DNA of 64,000 bases, taken from positions 14,887,574 to 14,951,573 of the forward strand of contig OZ025248.1 in the NCBI GenBank assembly GCA_964019135.1, read 5' to 3'. The first letter of the stretch is position 1; each line of letters begins with the position of its first letter. Position numbers and translations under genes: made by a program. Source of the DNA: Arenicola marina (Eukaryota > Annelida > Polychaeta > Arenicolidae). Below are positions 11,701 to 21,274 of this stretch, in pieces. Under the pieces are notes generated by a model. The model saw only the letters and a program-made list of their open reading frames with translations. It was not told where the DNA came from and ran no database searches.

Positions 11701-13883
11701 CTGCCCGGAACCCTGACGTGGGCGTACGACTACTGTCCGACGCCTTTCGCCTGGATGCCAATGGTCGGCTTGGTCCTCTACCTCGTCTTCTTCGCCCCAG
11801 GTACGCTCACCAGGCCGACACGAAGGGAATGGGAGGCCACTCCTGTGCACATGAAGGCCACTCCTCTTTATATGAAGGCCACTCCTCTTTACATACAGGC
11901 CACTGCTCTTTACATGCAGGCCACTCCTCTTTACATGCAGGCCACTCATGTGCACATGAAGGCCACTCCTCTTTATATGAAGGCCACTCCTCTTTACATG
12001 CAGGCCACTCCTCTTTACATGCAGGCCACTCATGTGCACATGAAGGCCACTCCTCTTTATATGAAGGCCAATCCTCTGTACATGCAGGCCACTCTTTACA
12101 TGCAGGCCACTCATCTTTATATGAAGGCCACTCCTCTTTACATGCAGGCCACTCATGTGCACAAGAAGACCACTCCTCTTTATATGAAGGTCACTCCTCT
12201 TTATATGAAGGCCACTCCTCGTTATATGAAGGCCACTCCTACTTACATGCAGGTCACTCCTCTTTACATGAAGGCTACTCCTCTTTACATGAGGGCCACT
12301 CCTGTGCACGTGAAGGCCACTCCTGTGTACATAAACGCCACTCTTGTGCACCTGAAGGTCACTCCTGTGCACCTTAAGGCCACTCCTGTGCACCTGAAGG
12401 CCACTCCTCTTTACATGAAGGCCACTGCTGTGCACCTGAAGGCTACTCCTGTGCACTTGAAGGCCACTCCTGTGCACCTGAAGGCCACTCCTGTGCACAT
12501 GAAGGCCACTCCTCTTTACATGAAGGCCACTACTCTTTATATGAAGGCCACTCCTTTTTACATGAGGTCCACGTCTATTTACATGAGGGCCACTCCTGTG
12601 CACCCGAAGGCCACTCCTATGCAAATACAGGCCACTCCTCTTTACATGAAGGTCACTCCTCTTTACATGAAGGCCAGTCCTCTTTACATGAAGGCCAGTC
12701 CTCTTTACATAAAGGCCACTCTTCTTTACACGAAGGCCACTCTTCTTTACACAAGGGCCACTCCGCTTTACACGAAGGCCACTCCTGTGTACCTGAAGGC
12801 CACTCCTGTGCACATCAAGGCCAAGAAACATTACGTAATAAAGAAATGAGGTTGACTAAAATATCCCAAGATGCAGGTGCTATGGTTCGAACCCACGACT
12901 TGTTGCTTCCCAAATTACCTACAAAGGCTAGCCCCATCAGAACAATCAGAGCAACTTACATTGGTCGCTCAGCTAGGATACTATTATATTGATTTTAAAA
13001 TACTACAGAGGAAATGGAGGACTTAGTATATATAAATACTGGTATGACTGTATCGGTTCCAGGCACAATACATGTAGTCCTACAATATATTATGACCATG
13101 ACGAGGAAGTCACTTTAATTCATGCAAATGGCAATAGAACAACAAGACCATGTCAGGACAGTAATGGGGACGCCAGTATAAAGATTGTACACAAGTTAGA
13201 CCGCTCTTGTCAGTATTTACTGCGGTGTATCGATCCGTTATTATCGATCCCCTAAAACGGTGTGACTGAAATGTAGGTTTTTCATGGTTCTTTTTGGTAT
13301 TTAGGTATGGGCCCAATGCCGTGGACCATCAATTCTGAGATCTACCCATTGTGGGCGCGCAGCACTGGCACCGCGGCCGCTACATTCACCAATTGGATCT
13401 TCAACCTGGCTGTTTCCATGTCCTTCTTGTCGTTGACAGAGACGCTAACGCGATACGGTAGGTCGACTCCTGGTCAGATCGGCTTATATGTATTATCTTT
13501 GGGTCCGGACTATGGTATATATTTTGTAGTTGGCCTTAAAGAAACCCATGTAGATGATTCCACAATATTTAAGGTAGATTCCTTATTTAATTTATAAAGC
13601 ATTATATAGGGTGGGGAAATGGTTTAGCATGTATTTATGTTTTGGGTTTACAGGTACATTTTGGCTTTATGCTGTCCTTGCAACCTGTGGGGTGATCTTC
13701 CTCGGCCTCTTCCTGCCCGAGACCAAGGGGAAGAGTCTGGAGGAGGTGGAGGGGCTGTTCGCCCGGCCCTGGTGTGGGTCGGAAGGCGCCGCCATTCCCT
13801 TCAGCGACAAGAGCGTGCAGTACGTACACATCCGGGGACTCAATCGCGACGGACGCGAGTCAGAGATGGACTCTCCAGAGTGA
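5543..13883 (+). CDS. SLC2A13: Proton/myo-inositol cotransporter (SLC2A13/HMIT type), 3' part, nine exons
   Basis: Exons 5543-5702, 8197-8311, 9238-9334, 9560-9671, 9897-10060, 11166-11274, 11559-11800, 13305-13457 and 13654-13883 join with GT-AG borders and consistent phase into 460 residues ending in TGA. What is seen: VYIAE after the fourth helix, MPESPRW in the central loop, QQIAGINT, a VEKIGRR loop, a cysteine-rich extracellular insert ([13 protein letters not shown]), [13 protein letters not shown] and a C-terminal [16 protein letters not shown]. These are major-facilitator sugar-transporter signatures, and the long Cys-rich loop before the last helices is characteristic of HMIT. HMIT is known to import myo-inositol with protons at the plasma membrane and in vesicles. 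Compared with the human protein (about 650 residues) roughly the first 200 residues are absent; those exons presumably lie left of the window. Introns carry MITE, SINE and minisatellite material. Confidence 0.93.
8197..8311 (+). CDS. SLC2A13: SLC2A13 exon b (PESPRW exon)
   Basis: Acceptor GGTTACAG, donor CTG|GTGGGT. It encodes [10 protein letters not shown], a helix, and [19 protein letters not shown], the conserved cytoplasmic motif that follows helix 6 in SLC2 transporters. It ends in phase 0. Confidence 0.93.
9238..9334 (+). CDS. SLC2A13: SLC2A13 exon c (central cytoplasmic loop)
   Basis: Acceptor TTCTTAG, donor GAA|GTAAGC. It encodes [19 protein letters not shown] and an acidic/basic stretch ([10 protein letters not shown]) matching the charged intracellular loop of HMIT. 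Phase 0 in, phase 1 out. Confidence 0.9.
9560..9671 (+). CDS. SLC2A13: SLC2A13 exon d (helix 7, QQxxGINT)
   Basis: Acceptor TTTCGCTGAAG, donor AT|GTAGGT. It encodes [18 protein letters not shown] and [14 protein letters not shown]; the last Met codon is split (AT + G), so the in-frame TAG just after the donor is intronic. Confidence 0.9.
9897..10060 (+). CDS. SLC2A13: SLC2A13 exon e (helices 7-9)
   Basis: Acceptor GATTCGCAG, donor ATAG|GTAGGA. It encodes [12 protein letters not shown], a helix, and [12 protein letters not shown], the second RxGRR-type loop of the sugar-transporter fold. Confidence 0.94.
10240..10400 (+). repeat. Dispersed repeat fragment in SLC2A13 intron
   Basis: GAAGTGACCGCC, GCAGCCCT, CCAATC and ACCGGAAAT occur in this order. 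The same order appears on the minus strand at about 55590-55720. The flanks of the two places are unrelated, so it is a decayed dispersed element of unknown class. Confidence 0.4.
11166..11274 (+). CDS. SLC2A13: SLC2A13 exon f (helix 9 and start of extracellular loop)
   Basis: Acceptor TGTTCTTCAG, donor GG|GTCAGA (weak but phase-correct). It encodes a helix ([16 protein letters not shown]) followed by the luminal segment [12 protein letters not shown] that joins in frame to the next Cys-rich exon. Confidence 0.85.
11559..11800 (+). CDS. SLC2A13: SLC2A13 exon g (Cys-rich extracellular loop, helix 10)
   Basis: Acceptor GTCCCACAG, donor CCAG|GTACGC. It encodes [37 protein letters not shown] and a helix ending VFFAPG. 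The cysteine-rich insert is the feature separating HMIT from GLUT-type relatives. The frame stays open past the donor into the adjoining minisatellite. Confidence 0.94.
11830..12838. repeat. 21-bp intronic minisatellite, about 47 units
   Basis: Unit is like GAAGGCCACTCCTCTTTACAT, with CTCTTTACAT and CTGTGCAC variants interspersed. It begins about 30 bp after the SLC2A13 exon donor at 11800. The 21-bp period is a multiple of 3, so the exon frame continues open as ATPLYMK-type heptads to a stop at 12847-12849, and the minus strand is also open. I treat it as intron, not exon, because the conserved protein continues at 13305. Confidence 0.95.
12870..12985 (-). repeat. tRNA-derived SINE remnant
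   Basis: Read on the minus strand there is a perfect B-box-like GGTTCGAACC preceded by a decayed A-box region (TTGCTCTGATTG). No cloverleaf can be drawn, so this is a pol III-type SINE relic and not a tRNA gene. Confidence 0.35.
13305..13457 (+). CDS. SLC2A13: SLC2A13 exon h ([13 protein letters not shown])
   Basis: Acceptor GGTATTTAG, donor TACG|GTAGGT. It encodes [20 protein letters not shown] followed by a transmembrane segment; the motif is diagnostic of the HMIT and plant INT transporter group. Confidence 0.95.
13654..13883 (+). CDS. SLC2A13: SLC2A13 terminal exon i
   Basis: Acceptor GGTTTACAG, stop TGA at 13881-13883. It encodes the last helix, the [16 protein letters not shown] motif and a short cytoplasmic tail. 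TGACGTCA palindromes occur at the stop codon and again about 40 bp downstream; whether they matter is unknown. Confidence 0.94.
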
Positions 13884-14529
13884 CGTCACGTGACACCTTG
13901 TCAGATACGACCTTTGTTAAGTGTGACGTCATCGCTACTATTCTTCATTGGTGGATCGTCTGCGACGTGTTGATAACTTTATGGCTATAATCACAGCTTC
14001 ACAAACGATCTGCAAATGAGGATGAATTTCATGGCATTAAATGACAATTGTTATATGGTTTAACCGTTGTTACTACTTATTGCTTAGAGTTAGACGGATG
14101 CATGGCGTAAGAATTGCGTACATTTAGTTAAAGATAATATGAAAAAGCTTGTTATGAGTTGACAGTATGTGGTATTTTGTCGTAAATGTTGAGGAAAGAC
14201 GAAGGAACACAGGCGTGATCTCACTGAAGATGATTTATATGACATATATATATATGTGTACCAGTCACTGTCCAACTTCTCCGAAGGAATGATGCATTGC
14301 TTAAACATGTTGATTTAAATACGCATGACGGTAGTGTGTGAGAGGCCATCTATAGACTGTTTATCGCCTTTAATTGCATTATTTTGTTACACAGAGAATA
14401 CAGAGTTGATTTCACCTGTGCAACAATTGTTCCTTCTATTGACTCACTAGATTCCTATCCAAATCAAAACTCACGTATATCACAGTGACATTGCAACTGT
14501 ATTCTACGTTCTGTTATGTAGCCATGATA

Positions 14530-15240
14530 TTGTAGGCAGAACAAAAAAGAACTGGGCATCGCAAGTGAAGAATTGGCTTTTTAAATACGGATTTGGTTTT
14601 GTCTGGTTAAGTCAAGAGCTTGGGGACCATCTGTACTTCATGAGGGAAGTTAAGCAGAGATTAACAGATGTTTTATCGCAAAATTGGTATGTAAATGCGT
14701 GTGAAAATATGAAACTAGCTGGTGAATATTGTCTGTATAAAACCCTTTTAAACCCAGAGAGATATCTATCAGTGGTAACGAGTGCAAGATTAAGAAAGGT
14801 GTATAGCTGGTTCAGATGTAGTAGCGGTAAACTTATGATTGAGAGAGGAAGACAACTTAATATACCCAGAGAAGAAAGATTGTGTCCATATTGTCAGAGA
14901 TTTTGTATCGACGAAATTGAAACCCACTTCCACTTCATGTTTAAGTGTCAGCTTTATACAGATATTAGGGAAAAATATATCAATAAGAGCTTTTACAAAT
15001 ATCCATCAAAAGAAAATTTTATCCGACTTATGTGCGCAACCGACGAGAAAACTCTATACGGAATCTGTAAGTTTATTATTGCCGCATTTTGCAGAAGGGA
15101 ACAACAGGGGTATTAATGTGGATGAGATGATTATTGACTTGGATTGTTGTGTTGCTGTTTTTTTTTGTGTTGAATGCTTTTGTAATTTGTGCCAGGGCTG
15201 GAGGCCAGCCAAAGTACTGAATAAACATACATACATACGT
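14530..15240 (+). mobile_element. 5'-truncated non-LTR retrotransposon (LINE) 3' end
   Basis: An open frame (14565-15116) encodes the C-terminal part of a LINE polyprotein. It has a YLSVVTSARLRKVYSWFR segment and a terminal zinc-knuckle-like CPYC...HFHFMFKC pattern typical after the reverse-transcriptase domain. It is followed by a short 3' UTR (GGGCTGGAGGCCAGCC) and a tail of CATACATACATAC, the usual form of a target-primed insertion tail. The reverse-transcriptase catalytic part is missing, so the copy is inactive. Confidence 0.82.
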
Positions 15241-16916
15241 ATTCTACGGCTACCGATCGGTCACCCACATAGATGTGGGTTCTTGATATACACGTATGAC
15301 AATGAAGGTCCAATAATATGGAGCACCATCTCAACAATTATTCCTGAAGTTTTATATCATTTAAAGGTTTAAATAGATAAAAAATTCATTGCTCGGCAAT
15401 ATTCCACTGAAAGACTTTCCCATACTGCTTTTATCTTGTTATTTGAGCCTCAGGGATTGGGTGAAAAGCGTGGACCCCCGGCTCTCGCGTACACGTAGGC
15501 ATAAAATAACAACCGGGCATACAGGGCATTGCCTTAGCAGCGCAAGCAAATCCTAACCATGGTCATAAAAATCACCCTACGTTGCTTAAATTATGGATTC
15601 TTCAATGATAGTTGATGCAGTATGTTTTCTTTGTTCATATGGCAGTGATAACTCAATAAAAAATCTTTATTTGCCGAAGTAGTTCAATATTCCAATGTCG
15701 CTTACCTAGATATATTAATCGATATAGTATACGTATCTATTGCAGATTACAGAAGCCTAAGGTAGATAAATGACATTTTTTGTCTTGGAATTAGGTTTAG
15801 AGAATAAAGCATTGAATTCTTTGAAGCATGATAGGAGCATTTTCTTCCACCGCTTATATATATATTTGATAAAACTGCTGGACATCGGTGCATTCGGTGT
15901 CACTGTGTGTGCGTGTGAGATTACTGAAACTTGAGATGACGACAGTAATTCATAGCAAAATTTGTACAGAAGTCGTGATCATAAGTCGTCATATACATGA
16001 CACATCACCAGAGTTACTAAATTCACCACGGTGTACCATTTCCATATAGATCACCCTATGTCATAATAAGACAAGCGAGCGTCTTTTAATCCGTTTAATG
16101 TTCAATCTTCGCTAAAAAGTCATTTCGTGACGTCACCTTGGTATTATTAACAGTAGCTAGCCTCCATAGTAACGGTTGTTTTAGTAGTAACAGTACCAAC
16201 AAATGCAGTATAACGAGGAAATGGTTGAGGTGTACTAATTATCTTATGAAACGATCCAATGCCAGTAATTCGTTGTGTGCTTTTGGTATTTGACGTGGCT
16301 TGAATTGTTTCACGAATCTAATTCTAGGCTAACGGTTGCGTAATGGAAAAATATGGGGCCGAAAACTGTCGTACAAAGCCTATAGTTTGCATGTGATACA
16401 TCTATCCAGGCCGTATTATCGTGTCACGTGATGGTTGGAATTTAGCCTTTAAGCATTTGCCTTGCAGTTGTGTTATAAGCCTACGTCGAAATGGAAGTGA
16501 CTTAATTAGCTATAGATCATCGGTTGGTAGTTTGTTTCAAAGACGCATTAACCTTACTGTTGCTGTGGAAATAATGAGGATGGTTCTTGTTTCTGTTGTC
16601 TGTCAATCATGTCATGTGGCAAATAAAAACTGGAAGTCGAATGCATCTTGTTTTTTGCGAATAAATAACAAACATTTAATTAAAATTTAAATCCAATAAT
16701 TTTCGAGAAAAAAAATACTTAGTAGGAGACTTACCAATGATACTTTTGCGCTTGGCTTAAAAGAGTTTTTATATCAATAAACATTTTATATCTTAATTTC
16801 AAGGAATTATACCGAGTAATAACATTTTAAGTGACAAGAAAAATACGTGTATATTGACTACAATGTAAATATCACTATTAGGAACAAGACCGCTTAACGT
16901 AATCATATGACTCAAG
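15241..16916. other. AT-rich intergenic stretch, no gene seen
   Basis: No exon, repeat array or recognisable transposon was found between the LINE tail and the assembly gap. The reading frame at 16421-16690 has no recognisable motif. Confidence 0.5.
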
Positions 16917-17116
16917 NNNNNNNNNNNNNNNNNNNNNNNNNNNNNNNNNNNNNNNNNNNNNNNNNNNNNNNNNNNNNNNNNNNNNNNNNNNNNNNNNNNN
17001 NNNNNNNNNNNNNNNNNNNNNNNNNNNNNNNNNNNNNNNNNNNNNNNNNNNNNNNNNNNNNNNNNNNNNNNNNNNNNNNNNNNNNNNNNNNNNNNNNNNN
17101 NNNNNNNNNNNNNNNN
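16917..17116. other. Assembly gap (200 N)
   Basis: Exactly 200 undetermined bases. The round length suggests a placeholder of unknown true size. It interrupts the large minus-strand exon, so the 3' end of that gene cannot be read and the sequence left of the gap may not be contiguous with it. Confidence 0.98.
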
Positions 17117-20100
17117 CGACTCCGCTGCCAGTGAGGGGGATACCGTGTCCGACAATGTCTGTACGGTGTTCAGCAAGGGCGGTATGGTCTCCGGCGAGAT
17201 TGGTACAACGTCCAAAAGCGGCGATACGGCCTTCGACCAGGGCGATGTCGCTTGGGAACACAGCGATGCCGATTTCGACTCAAGCAGTACTGACCTCGAC
17301 AATGGATTAGAGGCGGCGAGTGGTATTCCAAGCTGACTGTTTGGTGTTGAGTCAGATAACGTAAAATATTCTTGCGAGGATGGAATGTCAATTTCGTGAC
17401 CGTTACACAGGTTCCATTCTTCTCCGGAACCACAGCCGGGCCTGTGTCTAGGCGTTGCGGAGCTCTCACACAAATCCATAGAGTCTTCACTCTCCGTGGG
17501 GTCTACAACTCGTGACTTCTTCAACGGTGATCCTCTTTCTGTGGATCCAGCAATATTCGCCAGTGAATCATGCCTTTGATCTACGACAGGTTTAACCGTT
17601 ATAGCATCGTCATCGCTGTCTGTGTTGTCAAGTTCCGTCACCGTCGTATCTGGCTCTTCAGGGGTATCTTTTTGTGTATCGGGAATACAGTCAAGTTCCT
17701 CAAAGAATTTGGTGGTGGCGACGTCGCCGTAGTTCGCCAACTCATCCACTCCACATATGTCGTAAGGGATTCCTGGTAACATTGGCGCTTCATCATCAGC
17801 CATGTTCACGCTGTGGTCCCCATGCTTCCGTTCTGATTCTGAATCGGCATCATCAGCCATGTTTACACTGTTTTCATTTTTCAGCCCTGACATTGTTTCT
17901 GCATCATCAGCCATGTTTACGCTGCTGTCTCCATACTTATGATCTAACACTAAATCTGCATAATCAGCCATGTTTACGCTGCTGTCTCCATACTTCTGAT
18001 CTAACACTGAAGCGGCATCATCAGCCATGTTCACACTGATGTTTCCATGTTTCCGGTCTGAGACTGAATCTGCATCATCGGCCATGTTTACACTACCCTC
18101 ATGTTTCCGGTCTGACACTGTATCTGCATCATCGGCCATGTTTAAACTGTCTCCATGTTTCCGGTCTGACACTGAATCTGCATCATCAGCCATGTTCACC
18201 ATGTTCATGCAGCCATGTTGCGGCCCCGAGACTGAATCTTCACCACCAGACATTGCCCTGATGTTGCCTCGATGCTGTCGCCGGTCATGTACTTTTTCAT
18301 CTCCGACATTCATGCCTACCACGACTTTAATATTCCCAGGGTCAAGACCATAATTGTCGACGCCTTGGTCCCTCAGCGCAGGCAGCACATTGCACTTCGT
18401 TCCCTGTGTTTGGAAGGTCAGTTCCTCGGATACTTCAGTCGGGGATTTCCTGACTCGCAGGAAGTTCTTGGCCATGTTCAGCAACTGCTGGTAGATGATT
18501 TCCCCCTGGCTGTCGATGGACGGGGAAGTGAAGGGTCGAATCCCTGGCGAGTCACGTGATATAGGGGAGACCAGGACACCGCCGGGGCTCGGGGAATGCG
18601 TACTTTGAGCTTCCGACACGGTGACAACCATAGTTATGGCGTCACTTGGCCTACCCTCTGAGAGACGCTGGTCCATCTGCATGTGTTCTGTATCGTTGAA
18701 CAGGCTATTTCCTTCGTCATGACTCGAAATGTCAAACCGACCTTGTTCCTTCCAAAACTTCACGCGATTCCGTGTAGTAACGAGACTCTGATCTGACACA
18801 AGACTCAGTGCGGGCTGTGTGGTCACATCTGTGTGGTCATTGGGTGTCGTCCGTACGTCATCCAGTGGTATACCTACTGCTCCTCGTGTGTCCGAAGTCT
18901 CCACATCAACATTTACGTCACGCATGAATTTGGATACCAACATATGATTTTCTTGTGCTTTCGGCACGCTGCACGTATTTAATGTGGTTAAGTGATTTAA
19001 CGAATTTCGTTCGCCTTTTATCATGACGTCCTCGTCATATGTGTTTGTACCATGTCTTTGGGTCGTTATTGCTATTCCCATACCGTTTATTTTGCCTTTG
19101 CCATTATGATCATCTTGTTTACAATGTATTTTGCCTGTGTTTTCATGGCCTTGAGTGTCATGCCTTTGGTCATCCACTTCTAGGTTTTGTGAATCATGTC
19201 TATTGCCTTCCACTTTTATGTTTTGTGTATCATGTCTTGTAGCTTCCACCTCTAGGGTTTGTGAATCATGTCTATTGTCTTCCACTTCTATGTTGTGTGT
19301 ATCATGTCTTTTGTCATCCACTTCTATGTTTTGTGAATCGTGCCTTTTGTCATCCACTTCTATGTTTTGTGAATCGTGCCTTTTGTCATCCACTTCTATG
19401 TTTTGTGAATCGTGCCTTTTGTCATCCACTTCCATGGTTTGTGAATCTTGTCTATTGACATTCACTTCTATGTTTTGTGAATCGTGTCTGTTGTCATCCA
19501 CTTCCAGGGTTTGTGAATCATGTCTATTGTCTTCCACTTCTATGTTGTGCGTATCCTGTCTTTTTTCATGCACTTCTATGTTTTGTGAATCATGTTTTTT
19601 GCCTTTCATTTCCACTGAGCTTGCCCGAACTGGGGCGGTCGGCACATCATCATTAGCATGTAGTGTGACGCCATCAACCGCGATAGTGTGTAGTGTGACG
19701 TCATCATGAGTGATACCACCCGTCCTTTTCTCTATATCCGGTAATATTCCCACCTCAAGGCCAGTTACTTCCTGTAACGCGCAGTTTCCGCTTGCCTCAC
19801 CCCCTCCATCCGCGTTTGTCTCTTGCTCCGTTGTTATCTTCACTGTGTAATCACTTCTTATATTTATCTCTTGGCCCGTTTGATGGTCTACTACTTCACC
19901 TGTTTCTTCAGTTGGTCTGGTCTTCATGGCTTGATAAGTTTCTGCCGCTTTCAATCTCCCCTTGCCACTGCGAAATATGTATTGACAGGTCACTGTATTA
20001 TGGTGTGTATTTAATTGTGTCTCCGAGTTGCCCCCTGCGCCACGAGGAACTTCTTTGTTCACGTTTGGCGCCTTGTCCACGCTATCCTCCGCTCTGTGCT

Positions 20101-21274
20101 GAAGGTCTTCTGTTTGAGTACTAAGTCTGTGGCACGCCAAGGACCAGTCGGTCTGACATCCCCGGTCCACACTGGGATGCTGCGGTAGGGTGCACTGGAC
20201 AGCGCAGTCCGCCATGGGACGCTCGGGGGAGACACACTTCACAGCGCTGTTCATCAAGTGACATTCGAGGTGAGGGCTTTGTGCCACAGTCTCAAGCTGA
20301 GCACCATGTTCTACAGCCTCAAGCTGAGCGCTCTGTGCTACACACTCAAGCTGAGCGCTCTGTGCTACAGTCACAACCTGAGCGCCATGTACCACAGCCT
20401 CAAGCTGAGCACCATGTTCAACAGCCTCAAGCTGAGCACCATGTTCAACAGCCTCAAGCTGAGCGCCATTTGCTAAAGCCTCCAGCTGAGCACCATGTTC
20501 AACAGCCTCAAGCTGAGCACCATGTTCAACAGCCTCAAGCTGAGCACCATGTTCAACAGCCTCAAGCTGAGCGCCATTTGCTAAAGCCTCCAGCTGAGCG
20601 CCATTTGCTAAAGCCTCCAGCTGAGCACCATGTTCTACAGCCTCAAGCTGAGCACCATGTTCTACAGCCTCAAGCTGAGCACCATATTCTAAAGCCTCAA
20701 GCTGAGCACCATGTTTTACAGCCTCAAGCTGAGCACCATGTTTTACAGTCTCAAGCTGAGCACCATATTCTAAAGCCTCAAGCTGAGCACCATGTTCTAC
20801 AGCCTCAAGCTGAGCACCATATTCTAAAGCCTCAAGCTGAGCACCATGTTTTACAGCCTCAAGGTGAGCACCATTTGCTGCAGCCTCAAGGTGAGCACCA
20901 TTTGCTGAAGCCTCAAGCTGGGCGTTCACTGTAGCCATGGAGATATCTACCTCTGGCTGCAGCTGATTAGATTCGTACTGTGCTGACGTCGTGGTTACCT
21001 CTAATTTCGTCTCCTCAATGTTTGGCAAAATATTATCCTCGGGTTTGTTCGCAATTATCGCATTACCATCTGACGTGTCAGGTAAAGTGGTTGACTGGGT
21101 TAAGTTAATACATTCAGACGGATCCGTGACTTTACATCCGGCTTTGCAACCATCACGACCGTCATTTCTTTTCACACCAACTGCTTTCGGTTGCTTCTGA
21201 GAAGTCGTCAGCGGTGTCTTCAGCAAGTACTCGAATTCGCATTCAGTGGTCGTATCTTCACTATCGCTCAGGAA
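17117..21274 (-). CDS. Unrecognised minus-strand gene, giant repeat-bearing exon (interrupted by gap)
   Basis: It is open from the acceptor ATTACTTCAG at 21275 down to the N gap, about 1386 codons. It begins FLSDSEDTTTECEFEYLLKT. Three coding arrays follow: a 27-bp unit (about 20260-20940), a 36-bp unit (about 19150-19610) and a 54-63-bp unit (about 17790-18220). The plus strand across these arrays is also open, because the periods are multiples of 3, but only the minus frame continues through the non-repetitive parts. The true 3' end is hidden in or beyond the gap. Confidence 0.75.

Noticed and set aside
11641-12831. 396-codon minus-strand open frame ([12 protein letters not shown]-type repeat)
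   Set aside because: It is the complement of the 21-bp intronic repeat and the HMIT exon; the plus strand carries the conserved gene.
19155-20934. Plus-strand open frames opposite the giant exon (for example Gln/His-rich)
   Set aside because: They are confined to the repeat arrays; only the minus frame continues through unique sequence between the arrays.
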